A stretch of 64,000 bases of DNA from Pomacea canaliculata (lineage: Eukaryota; Mollusca; Gastropoda; Architaenioglossa; Ampullariidae), in the NCBI RefSeq assembly GCF_003073045.1, contig NC_037593.1, positions 19,380,812 through 19,444,811 of the forward strand. The letters are read 5' to 3'. Every line of letters begins with the position of its first letter. Within the stretch, counting starts at the first letter, position 1. Below are positions 13,601-26,435 of this stretch, piece by piece. Made by a program: the position numbers and the translations under genes. The notes under the pieces were generated by a model. That model saw nothing but the letters and a program-made list of their open reading frames with translations. It did no database searches and was not told the origin of the DNA.

Positions 13601-16600
13601 TGTATAGTCGGTTACTGAAATGAGGGGCCGTGAGGAATATTTTTGTTTGCTCAGTGAACGATATTAGTTCCCCAGCCTGGGCTCATTCCTTCTGTTCTCG
13701 ACTTCACGCCTACAAACATCACCACGCACGGAAAGAGGTCAAAATCATGAGGTGATGTTTCTGCACTTATACGCCTAATTAATATATGTTCCTATTGGCT
13801 GAGGCCTTGACAAGGTAAAGGTAACCATGTACAAGCCTGACGTCTGTGTTATTGACATTAACAACAGATCAACACCTGAGATAGGACGCGGCAAGTGAGA
13901 GTTATGAGTATGTCGCTTGCGGCGTGTAAAAAAAAGGGTCACTTCTTTTTAATGGCTTTAAAAGATCAACGAGTGACACTAGTCTTGATAAATAATATTT
14001 AAATAATAATGCAGGAACTTATACAGCGCCATATCTCGGCATTATGGGCAGGCTCAGGGCAATTTACAGAAAAAAAGACGCACGCAACAAATATAAAATT
14101 GCCAATGAGATGTGGCCAGAAGCTGCTCCCAGCGTGCACAGTTCATTTGAAAAACTGTAATCCAGGTTGCAGATACTCCTTTTCACACCACGGGTCCAGT
14201 CATAAAAGGATCTAATAGATAAAAGCCATTTTTTTTTATGTTTGCTGCTTATTTTGGTTCCTGCAGAATGCCTATTCGAAAAACCTAAGAGTTCTCAAGC
14301 CGTCGGAAGAGATGCAGTGCAAATCCACCCGTAGTTTCAAGATAATCAACTGTCACCCTTCATGAGTCGCAAAAATAAACGTGTGTTAGTTTTAGTGAAA
14401 CAGATCGTTGAAACACTGCGATAATCTTCATCAGAAAGTGATATGAGAGAATATATATAATATCAAATTTAGTACTGGGGCATTTTTAATGGATTAAGAG
14501 GTGCAAGAGTTACTAATCTACAACTCGTAGTTCAGATATACAAAGACATTCATAATCTGTGATGAAAGCAGATCAATATGTTACTGGAAATAGCGCTTGT
14601 CCAGAGATAAAGTCGACCTAGATGGCTAGGACTCATGAAGCCGAGAGGATATTACTGGAATCAGACTAGCTTGCAACCCAAGCATTTCCCATAAAAGATT
14701 TTTTGACTTAACAAAAACGTTTCGTTGGATTAATTAGGTTTGAGCAATCTCTGAAAGAAGCCATGATTGGAAATTATCCAGTCCTGTCGACTCGGCTGTG
14801 ACATTTTGCATTTTACGAGTTACTAGACACCTGGGTTCTCGAAGGTGCGGCATTATTGGCGATATCATTTTAAGCCGCCGATGAAAATTTTGAACGACTT
14901 GAAAAGAAGAATTTCACGAAGTCAGTGTGCCGCGACTTTTCTAAGACCATGGAAACTTTATTTACGAACGTTTCAAAAAAAAAAATTATAGAAGATTGAG
15001 ACCTCGTTGCCTTTCAGGTAGAGTTTTGGTTAAAGTACCTTCATCCTCCTGAGTAGATGACTTTCTTCCGACGTCATCTGAAGGGTAGGTGACCTTTATA
15101 CTGAGGTCACACTACGGGGTGGGCGACCTTTGCACCGGCGTGACACTGTCCTCCCTTCTTTCGGCATGCGTTCCCACGAACGTAGGTGGACGTGGTTGTC
15201 ATGTCTGCAGTTTTTGTTGTACCGATCATCGTTACAGAGCAAGGCGTCCTTTTTAATTGTTTTTTGTGACGGATAAATTGTTCAAGGATTTATGTTTGCC
15301 GCTTTCTCTCTTCCACCCCCATACCCTTCTGCACTGCCTCGCACAGCCACTATATACCACCCGCCATTTTTCAGAAAAGACGGGAGCACTTGAGCAAGAT
15401 CTACTAGCCTTTCATTCCGTTTGTGTCTAATGTTAGTGTTGTTTCGCAGGTTTTGAAAAGATGAAAAATTAACCTACGAAAGCGATGTCTAACATAACGG
15501 CAATGAGGCCAACTTCTGGAAATTATTTCTTGTCAGGAATGTGTCACAGAAAGGGGAAACTGAAATGGAAAAAAAGTGACCATCTCTAATGACGGCTTGA
15601 TTTGGTGTAAATGCGATACAATGTGAGGTGTGTATCTCCCCCCTACACACACACACCCGACTCGTAGAGAGAGGGACAGAAACCTCGTGATTGATAGTGG
15701 TCTCCATTCCCAGATCACGTGGTTGATACGCTTTGGGTCTCTTAAGACTACGTGATCGATACGTTGCCGCGGCGCGAAATGGCGTCAGGGGACCGGATTC
15801 ACATTAGCTTTAGCTGAATGATGAGTACGAAAAACTGATGTTCACAGAGAAACTTGCCTGGCTTACGAGTTGTCAGCATTCTATCATTTCGGTGGTTGCT
15901 GACATGAATGAAAACCAGTCCAGCATCGACCCCGTGATAAACTAGTCGATATGCTCGATTATGGTTATGCACGTCGACACCCAGGCCATTCTGAGTTTGT
16001 TTTTTCTGTGTGAAGCATACAGAGAGTGAAAGCTTACCGAAGATTTCACACATTTGCAAGCCCTGTGTGCTAATTTTAACATCCTACATATAAATTATAG
16101 TTCCATAGCACTGGCCTAAAATCTCGGTGCAAAAAGGGCAGGAGGGTGGCCAAACGCTTTGAATAAAATAACGAAAATGACCAGTTTTCCAGAGATTGGA
16201 GTGGAAAAGATATCAGCTGTGACATAATGTTGGCTCTGTTGCCGTTGCAACTGATCATGCGACGGGATAACCCGACCCCGTCGACCACTTTAGACACATC
16301 ATGGCCACAGCTCGAGACACATGCACGCGCGTTTTGCGTCGACTTCAGTACACGTCTCATCGTCATACGGCGTGTCCGGTTCACATACAGATCCTTGCTT
16401 CACACCCGTCGTCCATTGTAACTGTTCTGCGTGTACCTGTGTGTTGTGCTTGATTTCTATACCGACATCGCGAGATAATTTAATAGCCATTTGATGTCGC
16501 GCGTTCCAGTAACATTATTATAATTACCTGGGATTGCAATACGAGAAATTCATTTGGCAGCCTTGCGGTAGTGTCTCATTGTCGCGTTATAGGATGAAAA

Positions 16601-19600
16601 AGAAGGCAGGAGAGTGAGGTGGTAGGGTCCTCGCATATCTCGGGGTCAACTCTCAACTTCTTCTCCCTCGCAATCATCCCGATTCTTTTGCAGTCAGGTA
16701 CCGGCCGTTCTTCCGGCATTGGCTATCGTGGGCGCCGTCAGGCTCGGATGCCGCTGCTCTGATCACAATCGGCTCCTGTTGTTGGAGAAAGGCAGGATGG
16801 CGTAGAAGGCAAGTGTGGGTGGGGTTCCTCAGTCTAGAAACAGATGAACCTAGGTGTTCATAAAAAAATAAGCCAGGTGACCGCTGGGTCGCCTGCCGAA
16901 GCAGATATGTTTAGTAGTTTCGAGATTTATGTATCTTAAGGACACAAGCCGCCGCAATATCGGATTCCGTTTTCGCAGACATTAATCTTCTGGAGCACCT
17001 CTGCCAATATACTGATCCCAGTCCTTGGTCGATGCTGTGTTTTGCGTCAGTTCTCTGACTTGCAGCTGTCAACTGTAGCTGCAGTCTTTATCAATTTTTG
17101 TCTGAGAATAACGCTACACCTTGTGATTAGAAGGGGTCGGGTGGGAAGGAGAGAGTTACCACCTTAGTCAAGTGAATTTCATTTGATTTAGACAGTGTTC
17201 AGTGAGGGGTGGGGGATGGGAATGTGTGCAGTCATTTTTTTGACTCCCATTGCCACCCAGCACATCCACTCATGTTTTTCTCCTGCCTGTAAGATAGTAG
17301 CAAATCTTTCCATTGTTATAATTTTTCATCAGCTTAGGGAACAGGCACTTGTCTGTAACCATTCTCTCCAGCTTGCTTTATCAACGCTGTTGGCAGCTTC
17401 TGCTGCTCTATCACTTGGTGTGGGTTCATCATTAATATGCACATTGTTCACAATAAAAGTATCAGTTTATGGTACTGTTTTAAGCATGATTTGGTGTTTT
17501 GCTTTCATTTTGTGTGCTGATAGCTTTTTGCATTCAAATTCAGATAATAATAATAATCAAATTTATATATCACCTTTCTCCAGCATTAGCTGGACACAAT
17601 GTGCAAAAGCACACTTTTTAGGTCAAGCATCAAATGCTCCTAGACCAGTAGTGTGGAAAGGAGCATTTACAGCCTGGATTGCAGTTTTTCAAATGAGTTG
17701 TGCTTGCTGGGATCGGCTTCTGGCTATAGATCTTTCATTATATGGCATTCTATGTTTGTAGTGTACATCAGTGTACGTTTGTCTTTTTTTCTGTAAATTA
17801 CCATTGGCCTGCCCATAGGACCGAGATATGGCACTATGCAAGTTCCCTCTATTATTATTATTAAACTGAAATGTTTGTATTTATCTGAGTTCAAGGCATA
17901 TGAACAGTTTGGTATTTTTGTTTTTCTACACTCACACACTTTTGTTCTTTAGGCCCTTCATAGTCTGAAGAAGGACGAGCACAATTCTTTATCAGATTAG
18001 AGATTCAAATTGAACTTGAATGCTTCCATCCAGGTTTCCTCACAGAGTTGTTTTGTGACTTTTTCATGGGACTCAAATTGTTGCAGGCTATTACCCTGGA
18101 GGCTACTACCAGCCGGCAGCTGCAGGCCCACTACTGCCACAGCCTATTGCCCAGACATGTCTTCTGGCTCATCACATCCCTGTCAGAGTGCCGCATGCCC
18201 AGGTGAAGGTGCTCATCCATAATCCAGACACCCCTCATGACCTAGCAGCCTTCTCAGAACGCACCTACACTGGCAAATCTAGTGACTCTAACAACAACAG
18301 CAGCAGTGTCAACAATGATATTGGCAATATTAGCAATAAGAACAGTGGCAGTGTTCGAGGAAACTCCGCGTCAAAATATTCAGAAACTGATGTGAGCGTC
18401 ATAACCAGTAGCAACAGTAAGAAAAGGACTTCTACTGACAATAGTAAGTCAAAAAATGTGTCTGGTAAGAAGAGTGCAGAAAGCCGAGTGGAACTGAAGA
18501 ACAGAGATGTTGAGAAAGCATGCAAGAGAAAATATGAGAAGCGCAAAGCCAAAGTCACCAAGACTGAGGTTGAGGTGAAAGAGGAAAAGGAGGTTAAAAG
18601 GGAAGAACCTGAAGTACCCGACCATGGGTGGAGGTGGATTGGTGAGCCAGAAGTGAAGAAGATTCCAAGCGTGGTATGTGTTCATGATGAGTGGAAGGAG
18701 GAGAGTGTGGGACCCTTTCATCTTACATGTTATCTAAATGGGGTGGGGGAGAGATTTAAATTGCACTGCAGTCATGGTGTTTCTTTTGAAGTGTGTGGAA
18801 GTGGCTAAATGTTTTTGTTGCAGTTTAATGAAAGCTTTCTAGAAGCACTGTAAGATGTGTCTGGATGGTTTGCAATGTGATTTTGTTTGCTTACAGTTAT
18901 CTTTTGTTTTGACTGTTATATTTGTTTCTTGAATGTGCTGACCTTTCAGAATGCCGACATGCCACCAGTTGAACGTCGCTGCTACAGCGCCATCAGGCAT
19001 ATAGATGGAGATGTTATATTTTCACGGGACTGCGTTCTGCTACGTTCAGGTTCCCGCAAATCAGATGTACCTTACGTTGCAAAGGTGGCGGCTTTTTGGG
19101 AACATCCCGAATCAGGTGAGATTTCTCAATTTTTTTTTACTTCTGATTAGCAGAATCTGTTTTGTTTTATTAAGGAAATGAATATGAACAATTAGGAAAA
19201 TTATTAACGTGCCTTTTATCAGTATGCAGTTTCAGATCATGTTCAAGCAGCTGCTCATAGTTCAGGGTTGGCAAAAGACATCTGATTAAACATATTTTTT
19301 CTGTTGTTAGGAGAGATGATGATGAGCTTGCTGTGGTACTACCAGCCAGAGCACACTGAGGCAGGACGTCAGGCACATGACCTTGAAAGCGAAGTTTTTG
19401 CTTCTCGTCACTGGGATGAAAACAGTGTGGCATGCATAGACGACAAGTGCTATGTGCTCACCTATGATCAATATTGCCGGTAGGTGAAACTTTTCATGCA
19501 TTATATGTCTAACTGAAGAGGTACAGAGTTGCCAGATGGGTTGAGAGAAAATAGTATTTCCCAAGTGGGATAACTTTCATGAAATGGTGATATGCTGACA

Positions 19601-20138
19601 ATGTGGTATGCAGATTGAGACTCGATTGTTACTTCATGTTTGGAATTTAAAAATTAGAGATGGATTTATTCAAATGGTCTTTAACACATCGATACAACTG
19701 TTTTATTTAAAGTTGTACAAATTGTACCAATATTTTATGGAAATATGTGTTGTATGCTAATAATTCATGTTTGAAACTAACCTTTATGTTGATATATCAG
19801 ATTTTGTTTGATTGTGTACGTGTGAGAGAGGGAATGAGTGAAAATAGATGAATGTTGGAGAATAGTCATATATCTTAATTTTAACATTTCATTTTGCAGT
19901 TTTAAAATCTGTTTTATTATCTGCATTATTTCTCTGTCTTTACAGTTACCAAGGAGAAATGCGGCGACATGAAAACAATGCATTGCCACGTTCTAAAGTT
20001 GTACCAATCCTGGAGATGTTTGAAGGCAGCCAATACAACCGAGAGCTCCCGGACCACGATGTAGATCCAGAAAATGTGTTTATGTGCCGCAAAGTCTATG
20101 ACTTCCGTCAAAAGCGCATTTTGAAAAATCCTTCTTAA
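1698..20138 (+). CDS. BAHD1: BAH domain-containing protein 1 (BAHD1-like), 6 coding exons, frame broken in exon 2
   Basis: Exons: 1698-1784, 6105-7649, 18087-18673, 18950-19115, 19311-19479, 19946-20138; all introns GT-AG with matching phases. About 915 residues after correcting frame. BAHD1 is a vertebrate nuclear protein that builds silent chromatin; its BAH domain reads histone H3K27 methylation (family knowledge). The last three exons encode the BAH domain (about residues 750-910): [53 protein letters not shown] at the end. The N-terminal half is Lys/Arg- and Ser-rich and disordered. Exon 2 has two copies of an ASLNA-like motif also seen in BAHD1: [17 protein letters not shown] (near 6685) and [15 protein letters not shown] (from 6983). 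They lie in different frames, so the exon as given cannot be translated in one frame. Exon 3 has an Asn/Ser-rich stretch and a basic linker. TNRC18 and Drosophila winged eye share the BAH type, but the C-terminus is closest to BAHD1. Confidence 0.88.
1785..6104. other. intron 1 of BAHD1-like gene
   Basis: The donor follows AAG at 1784 and the acceptor CAG is at 6102-6104. The intron holds short GT microsatellites (around 3370-3390, 4494-4509 and 4708-4720) and a TA run near 5270-5282. Short open frames here show no conserved protein. I see no nested gene. Confidence 0.6.
12171..12300 (+). mobile_element. tRNA-derived SINE copy, 5' part
   Basis: The stretch from CAACGGTTAGCGCC through CCTGTCACCAGTATAG and TCTCGTCTCGGACATGCTGA matches, block by block, the better copy at 61763-61950. 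The first block resembles a tRNA gene's A box (RNA polymerase III promoter). The copy is diverged and its 3' part is not recognisable. It lies in the BAHD1 intron in sense orientation. Confidence 0.6.
14002..14070 (+). repeat. short repeat of the TAATAAT / 'tatacagcgcc' type
   Basis: AATAATAATGCAGG leads into CTTATACAGCGCCATATCTC and then CATTATGGGCAGGCTCAGGG. Similar layouts occur near 17544 and 25735: an ATT-type leader, a TTATATAGCGCC-like block and a GCT(C/A)GG block. It looks like one end of a dispersed non-autonomous element. Boundaries are uncertain. Confidence 0.4.
17540..17670 (+). repeat. short dispersed repeat with TAATAATAAT leader
   Basis: AATAATAATAATCAAATTTA runs into ATATCACCTTTCTCCAGCAT, TAGCTGGACACAATG and a GTGCAAAAGCACACTTTTTAG-like block. 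The layout resembles the pieces near 14002 and 25735. It lies about 420 bp before BAHD1 exon 3, in the intron. Confidence 0.4.
18288..18470 (+). repeat. Asn/Ser-rich low-complexity coding stretch in BAHD1 exon 3
   Basis: AAC/AAT and AGC/AGT codons dominate and encode a run such as [19 protein letters not shown]. They are followed by further Ser/Lys-rich sequence and a basic, glutamate-alternating linker. It lies between the Tyr/Pro/Gly-rich segment and the BAH domain, so it is probably a flexible spacer. Such stretches expand by slippage and vary in length between species. Confidence 0.6.
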
Positions 20139-22060
20139 AACATTTTTGAAAGTGGTTTGTGTGAAAGTTTTGGTCTATTGGGATACAGGAACAGACAAAA
20201 TCAAGTTAAAGTTTATGAAAGATAATGATTAATGATCTTTTTTTGTAAACAGAAGTCTTAATGCTGCATGGGAAATAACCTGACTTGTCCATTCCTGTAA
20301 TTTGACTTCACTGGCAAGTCAAAAACTCTTTTGTTTATGGGTCTAAAAGAAAAGGCTGAATGATGGCTTTTTTTTCATTGTACAAATATTTTTCACACCT
20401 GTCAGTCTCATGTATATGCTGTACATGATCTTTTTGGTGGGGGAGGGGGAAGGGTGATGGTTATGGAGAGTATAGAGTATGCCTACATGGATTTCTTTTT
20501 ATTTGGTGTTGTTTTGCATTAACTCACCTAAAACATGTCCTGCACAGCCTTAATGAGTATCAACTATGCCCTCCTTTGGTGTTTTAATGCTTAGCCTAGT
20601 TTTGGAATCTTCCGTGTTTTCTTATGAAATTATTTTAAGCAGTTTTTTTCATATTGGGCCTGCCAGAAGGTGTACAGTAAAACTCCACATTTTTGTATTT
20701 TGTTCTTATGCTCAGCTTTGAGATTTGCCAATTTTTACAAATTAAATGAATAACAGCATTAATTTATGTATATGTAATTTGTTTTTTTGAGTGCACATGG
20801 GTGCTCAAGCACAAGGATATATACTTATTCTAATTGGATACATTTATAAAAGTTTTCTGTAAAATTATCTGTAATTTCCCAACAGAGAGGTAATGAAATT
20901 AGCATGCATGAGATTTTTATTTAAACCACCTTAAACTTCTCTCATGGATGCATGACCAATGACAGGTAAATGAAATCTTATAAGAGTTAGAAGTGCATGC
21001 TACAGAGTTTTATTATTCAGCTTTTCTTAGCAGGGATAAAGAAATCATGACTTGTTAATGGACATTTGAAAATTGGGATTATTTTGTTGCTTGTTCAGCT
21101 AAACAGATTTTTGAAATAAATACTTAAATAACAATAAAAGGAAAAAAATTCTCTATATAAACATACAGTCAAATAAATCTGGGTTGCAACCCATTGTGCT
21201 CTTAGGTTTTATTTTTATTAGGTTTTTTTTTTGTTAGTTTAGTCCTTGCTACTCCTTGAGGAGCATAGGGCCACTAGGTTTTTTTTTTTAGTTAAATTAT
21301 AGCAGGGTTGTAAATATGAGTTATATTCATATAAGAGGTAAATATGTTAAAAGTTTTGGATAAAGGTTTTGATTGTGCAGCTGGAATAAAATCATCTTTT
21401 CATTTAAAAGTACTGAACTTACCTTAATATGCATAACTGCCAACTCTCATCTCCTCCGTTAATAACATTAAACATATAGATTAATGGCTGAAAAGAAATA
21501 CTTTTATAGTTTACCCTTTAAAATAACAGAACATTTAAAAAGATAATTGAAATATATTACAAAAGAAATAGGTTTAAGTCTACATCGATGTGGTGTTGCA
21601 ACTAGCCATAAATGATTAGTAATATTTGTTTGCTGTGGAATTGTGTGTTGTTAATATTTATATACTGTGTTCTATGAACATTTATTTGTCACTCAACGTA
21701 ATATTTGTGGATCTTAAACTCTGTGACTGGGCTGTATGGCAATTTATATTTCCTTTTCCATGAAAATTTGCAGGGCAATTCATGCCAAAAAATTAGAGAA
21801 CTTAATTGCATGAAAAGGAGATATCGTTGACATAGTCCTGCACTAAATAAGTGTAATAAGATTGGACTTGCACATACAAACTATTAACTGAATAGCAGAA
21901 AGAGCATTTTGTATTGTATCAATGCAATAAAAATAATGTTGGCAACATAACAAATCATATTGTATTGGTGTTGCTAACAATAAGCACTCACGGTGGAAAA
22001 AATGTAGAGATGTAGGAAATTTGCTTGTGTAAAGTAAATAAAGTTGTGATTGAGTAAATG
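20139..22060 (+). other. probable 3' untranslated region of BAHD1-like gene
   Basis: AT-rich DNA without conserved reading frames follows the stop codon at 20136-20138. Candidate polyadenylation signals AATAAA lie at 21133-21138 and 22037-22042. The second, just before a T-rich stretch, is the better candidate for the main end. The extent of the transcript is inferred. Confidence 0.4.
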
Positions 22061-25000
22061 TTATGTGCTTCTAATTTTTTTTTTTAAACTCATCCATCAA
22101 ATCAAGCTAAGCCTTGTGATAAAACACAAATGGACATAAAGAATACCCCTAAAATGAGTTAATTTGTGCTTGATATCTGGGAAATGCCCAATAATAGTGA
22201 TGCATAATAAACAGTGCATTTTCCTTAGGCTGGATGTGCATGGCTGTGGAGTTGTTGGGGGAGTTGGGGGATGGGGTTGGGGGACTTTTGCGGGAAAAAA
22301 TCCACAACACAAATGTTCAGTCACGAAGCAGAGTTTTCGAGTTGAAGATTGTAATCAACAGAGAAGAGCGAAGTCATATTTTATACTACTTATTTGCCTT
22401 ATCGAAAGCCTATCATGTTGAGATTTTCATTCTGCTGACCACCCTGAAGTGTGATATGTTTGTCCATCAGATAGTGAATGTGATCTAAAAAATTTTTTAA
22501 GGACAGAATTATGAAGAAAAATTGTTGGAATTTTGATATGAATTACAAGCAGCTGGCAATAAATGGTGTGTTTGTAAATAGACTGAATCCATGTGAAGTA
22601 CAATTGAAAGGTCAAATGAATGTAGCCTATATGAATGAATGAATCCTATTTTTTCTTTCTCTGTTCAATAGCTATCAAGACCATCCACTAATCTTTGATC
22701 TTTCTTTATGCACTTCATTCATTTACCACACCCAGCCCCATGCTGTGTTATTCTCAGGGTGTGTTCGTAAATATCCACATGAAAGATCTTGTCATAATCT
22801 CATCTTTTAGTGTTTACCATAACTCTGGCAGCATTTCCTTAAGTCCAAGACTATAACTTTTTCTCATAAAGTTTTTGCTATTCTGCTTTCTCACATGCAA
22901 AGGTGCCATATGTGATTAGAAACCTGGAAGGTGTTTAGCATGAAAGGCTACTGATGTATGTTAATTTCAAAAGGTCAAAGTGTTCAGGCACTTCAGTCTA
23001 GTCAAATTTGATCTGAAGTTACTCTATATGCTAGTGCCTTGCTCATTTCAGAGATTACTTCTAGTATCTTGGTATACCTTTAAAGATCAATTTCTTTCAC
23101 AACTGTTTTGATAGTTAAAAACAAGCATCAAGATTTTTTTAAATGGAACAGATTTATTTTGTATGTTAGGTAGTATAACTTTTCTTTTCTTTTTATTTGA
23201 TCACATTGCATGTTGATCACATCAGAAGTTGAAGAAAGCTTGCTGGGCTTTCCATTTTTAGTTATAGATACACTTGTCTTCTCACATTGAGACAATAGTA
23301 CTGTAAACTGGCTAGCTGATTGATGTTTTTCGCCCAGTCAGCAATGTTAATACAGCCCTGTAGACCAATGCTACATCCAGAGAGATCTGACTCATGGACA
23401 ATAAATAATCATTACCCTCTTAGTGACATCTGTATGTTTCACCATTGCAAGATTGTTTCATAACTGTGGAAGCTTGATTTAGATCTCTTTAATCAGGATA
23501 TAGAGGAGATGGTCTTTCTAGACCATTGTGTCTTAAAAGTATATTAACTGTAAAAAATGATTCTATAGCTGTCACCATCCTGGCTACTTTACACAGAGAA
23601 AAATCCCTGCATACGTAAGTATTTGTGTGTGTGTGTGCACACGTGTGTGCAAGCAGACACATGCACATGCCCTTGAATGTGCAGAAATGTTCCTGTGTAC
23701 AGATTCTTTTTTCTTTAGAGCTGTTTGTAATACTTCATTCATTTTGAGTTCTGAACTGCGGTAGAAAAGAAACTTGGTAAAGGTATTGGGACAAGTTTTT
23801 AAGACTGTGTAAACACTGCATCATTGTGTGTTAAGCATGCAGAAGGCTGATAGTACTGATGGATAAACAGCATCGAGTTTTGAAATCTTTAGGCAAATAG
23901 ATTATGATTCCTGCTTTATGATTCACACAGAAGCAGATGATTCAGCAGTCCCCTCCTTACACTATTAAGGTCCTACAGGCTGGACTAAAGGCAACATTTG
24001 TACCCCTGGCAGGGTTGGCATGAATAAATATGTTATGGCCGTGGGATCTTAAAATCATGCCTTAGAACCATTCATCTGAGAGTGCAAATCTACACTATTG
24101 TTACAGAACATTTTGGCTTAACACAAATAACCATGTACTGGATGAAAACATCCAAGGTGCTTGGAAGGATGGGAATCAGTACTGGTTTGTGAACTTTTTT
24201 TGTGCCCTAAACTAACCAAAAATGCCTCTCTTGTTTTTGTCACCAACCTAATGCCATATGATGAGATAACATTTAATGACTCTTCGCACTAGTTGTGCAT
24301 TATAATCATGCTTTTGTGTAATAGTATATGGTAAACTATGCATTTTTCTTTTGATCTGTACTCTATATTTTATAAATTTGTACTACTTTTTTCCTTTTAG
24401 TTTAATTTTGCAATTTAAAAAATTTCATGTATGGGCCTAATTAAAAAAAATTTGTATATGCAGGAACATACCTTAAAATTTTAAGTTCTGTAAAAATGTT
24501 CACCTATGTTTTGCTCTTAGCAATTTTGTGATCATTATTTTTTGTTCTTCAATGAAAACATGGCAAGTAAATATTGCCAAATGTGAAATGTCTGAAACCT
24601 TCCAAATTTGATGCTTCTGTTATATTTTTGCTTCAGATATCTGTCTCATTTTCTTTAGAAATCAATGCAACACAGTTTGATTACAAAGCAACCTCAATCA
24701 GCAGTCATAATAGGGAATAATAAATGGAAGCATTCTACTTGTGGGTGATTTTTGTTTTAATAATGTCATTATTATCTGTGCACTCACATATTTTTAGAAT
24801 TTAGGTAGTTTGAACTATAGTGTCTAATTTTATGTGATTTTTTTTTCTTGATATAAAACAAGATTTTTAGCCACAAACATTGTTTTTAAAATCACATTTT
24901 ACTATATCTAGTGATTAGCATACAATTGTGAAAAACTCTTTTGAAAGATGAATAGGAGGCAGTGTTAATCTAGTGACAATAATTTTGAAAATCAATCCAG

Positions 25001-25734
25001 TATAACCTGATTTAGAAAAATGTGTTTTGACTATATTTGTGTGAGTGTGATGGAGCATCTTTCCTTTCAATGTTCTTTAAAAAGCTCATTCCTGTGTGAG
25101 ATGGCTATGCAAACAGGTTGCTTGTAGCACTCAAAGTCTGAGGAAGAATATGTCATACACCACAAAAGTAGAAAATATCAAACTAGCAGTTTGCTTCAAG
25201 AGACCTTATATACTGACATCATTATTTAAGCTAGAGGCAAACAAGTATTATATTAGCAAAACCATTAACATCTAAAGAGGTTGGTGGTAGTAAAGACCAA
25301 TTTGCAGCAGAGGAGACTTTCAGTTAAAATATGTTCAGTTTTTGTAATTGGCCATTCTCATACTTTTCAGCGCTTAAACTGCTTGACTGAAGAATGTTGT
25401 GATGTTTGAAAGCAGCAGCTGATTTGCGTGCTAGTGACCTTTCTGGCTCAGTGAAGAGTGTTAACATTTTATGTTCCGGGTAATAAACTGTCTGGGTTAT
25501 TTAATGAACGTTTAATGTTTATTATGTTAACTGCAGCCTGTGAGAATGTTTGTCATGGTGGTTAATAATAAGATTTATGTAGCTCATTTCTCACACTATA
25601 AAGCAGATTTGATGTTAAACAAATAACATCAAAATATAGCATCAAAGCACTTACAGATTGTATGCGTGCTATTCAGAGTCAAGAGAAATATGCAAATGTA
25701 AAGATACAGAATTAAATTACGGTTATTTAAAATT

Positions 25735-25800
25735 AATAATAATCAGAGGAGCTTGTATAGCATGGCACCCCAGCCAAAGCTAGGCTCACTTCCTTTAACA
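25735..25800 (+). repeat. short dispersed repeat, TAAT leader
   Basis: TTAATAATAATCAGAGGAGC leads into CTTGTATAGCATGGCACCCC and AGCCAAAGCTAGGCTCAC. This matches the block order of the copies near 14002 and 17540, with many substitutions. It is an old, decayed copy. Confidence 0.35.
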
Positions 25801-25944
25801 GGTGTGTTGCAGACCATTGAGTAAAAACATGATTTCATTCTATTGAACAGTTTCACTCCCAAACTTGTTGGTAACCAAAAGACATTGTTTGTAATGTTAC
25901 TAAATTGCCTGCTTATAGTTATTCACCTCTTCCATAAACATTAC

Positions 25945-26231
25945 TGTAATAACCTTTCCCATAATGCTGGTCCTTTTTCCACCCTTCATTTTGCAATATC
26001 ATGTTACTCTCAGCTCTCGTTCTTGTTTTCTTGGTTCTTCTTTGTATTTTCTGTATTTGATTTTATTTTCCTTTAGTATGGTTGTTGATTCTTTTACAGT
26101 TCATATGCTATTTGTTTGTTTTCCTGTCCCTCATATGCTGTCCATGTTTCGTTCTTGTTCTTAAGCGCTAAGAGCATTCTCCTTGGGAGTGTAAGTATGC
26201 GCTTTACAAATTTTGCATTTATTATTATTAG
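25945..26231 (+). mobile_element. dispersed repeat family with ATT-rich tail, copy 1
   Basis: About 290 bp that matches 57176-57430 (reverse strand) nearly end to end and 61628-61742 over its last 115 bp. Shared blocks are TTTTGCAATATCATRTTACT, CTGTCCATGTTTCRTTCTTG, AGCGCTAAGAG, and the end GCGCTTTACAAATTTTGCAT followed by TTATTATTATTA. The fixed 3' end with a short-repeat tail is typical of LINE-dependent SINEs. No reverse transcriptase is present in it. Confidence 0.65.
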
Positions 26232-26310
26232 TAACAGTAGGCCAAGTCGCTGGTAGCCGCATGTGGGCAGTTCAAGGCTGGCTATTAAGCACGCAGCCGG
26301 CATGAGAAAA

Positions 26311-26435
26311 GGACAGTCTTGGGAGCCATTTGACCCCTATCCTCTACAACAAAGACAGCTCAGTACACAAGGGACAGTCCTGGGAACTGTTCGATCCCTA
26401 CCCTCTACAAAGACATAGTACACTACTAGAGTGCT
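26311..26435 (+). repeat. imperfect tandem duplication, about 60-bp unit, two copies
   Basis: Both units run GGACAGTCYTGGGA, a TTYGAYCCCTA block, CCTCTACAA and CAAAGACA, ending in a TAGTACAC/CAGTACAC block. The second unit begins about 60 bp after the first and is slightly shorter. It may be the inner repeat of a larger mobile element, but no other copy was found in the window. Confidence 0.55.

Larger units (their letters stand above)
7650..18086. other. intron 2 of BAHD1-like gene (10.4 kb)
   Basis: The donor is GTGAGT at 7650 and the acceptor CAG ends at 18086. It contains a TG/CG microsatellite (about 7695-7720), a SINE copy (12171-12300), repeat pieces near 14000-14060 and 17540-17660, and an unexplained 145-codon antisense frame (9461-9898). 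A 188-codon frame at 17195-17761 overlaps the last repeat and looks random. Long first introns are usual for regulatory genes, but no enhancer can be identified by eye. Confidence 0.6.

Noticed and set aside
17195..17761. 188-codon open frame (+)
   Set aside because: It lies in BAHD1 intron 2, overlaps a dispersed repeat, and its translation shows no domain and no splice context.
18265..18721. two Leu/Ser-rich frames on the minus strand
   Set aside because: They are antisense shadows of the Asn/Ser/Lys-rich BAHD1 exon 3.
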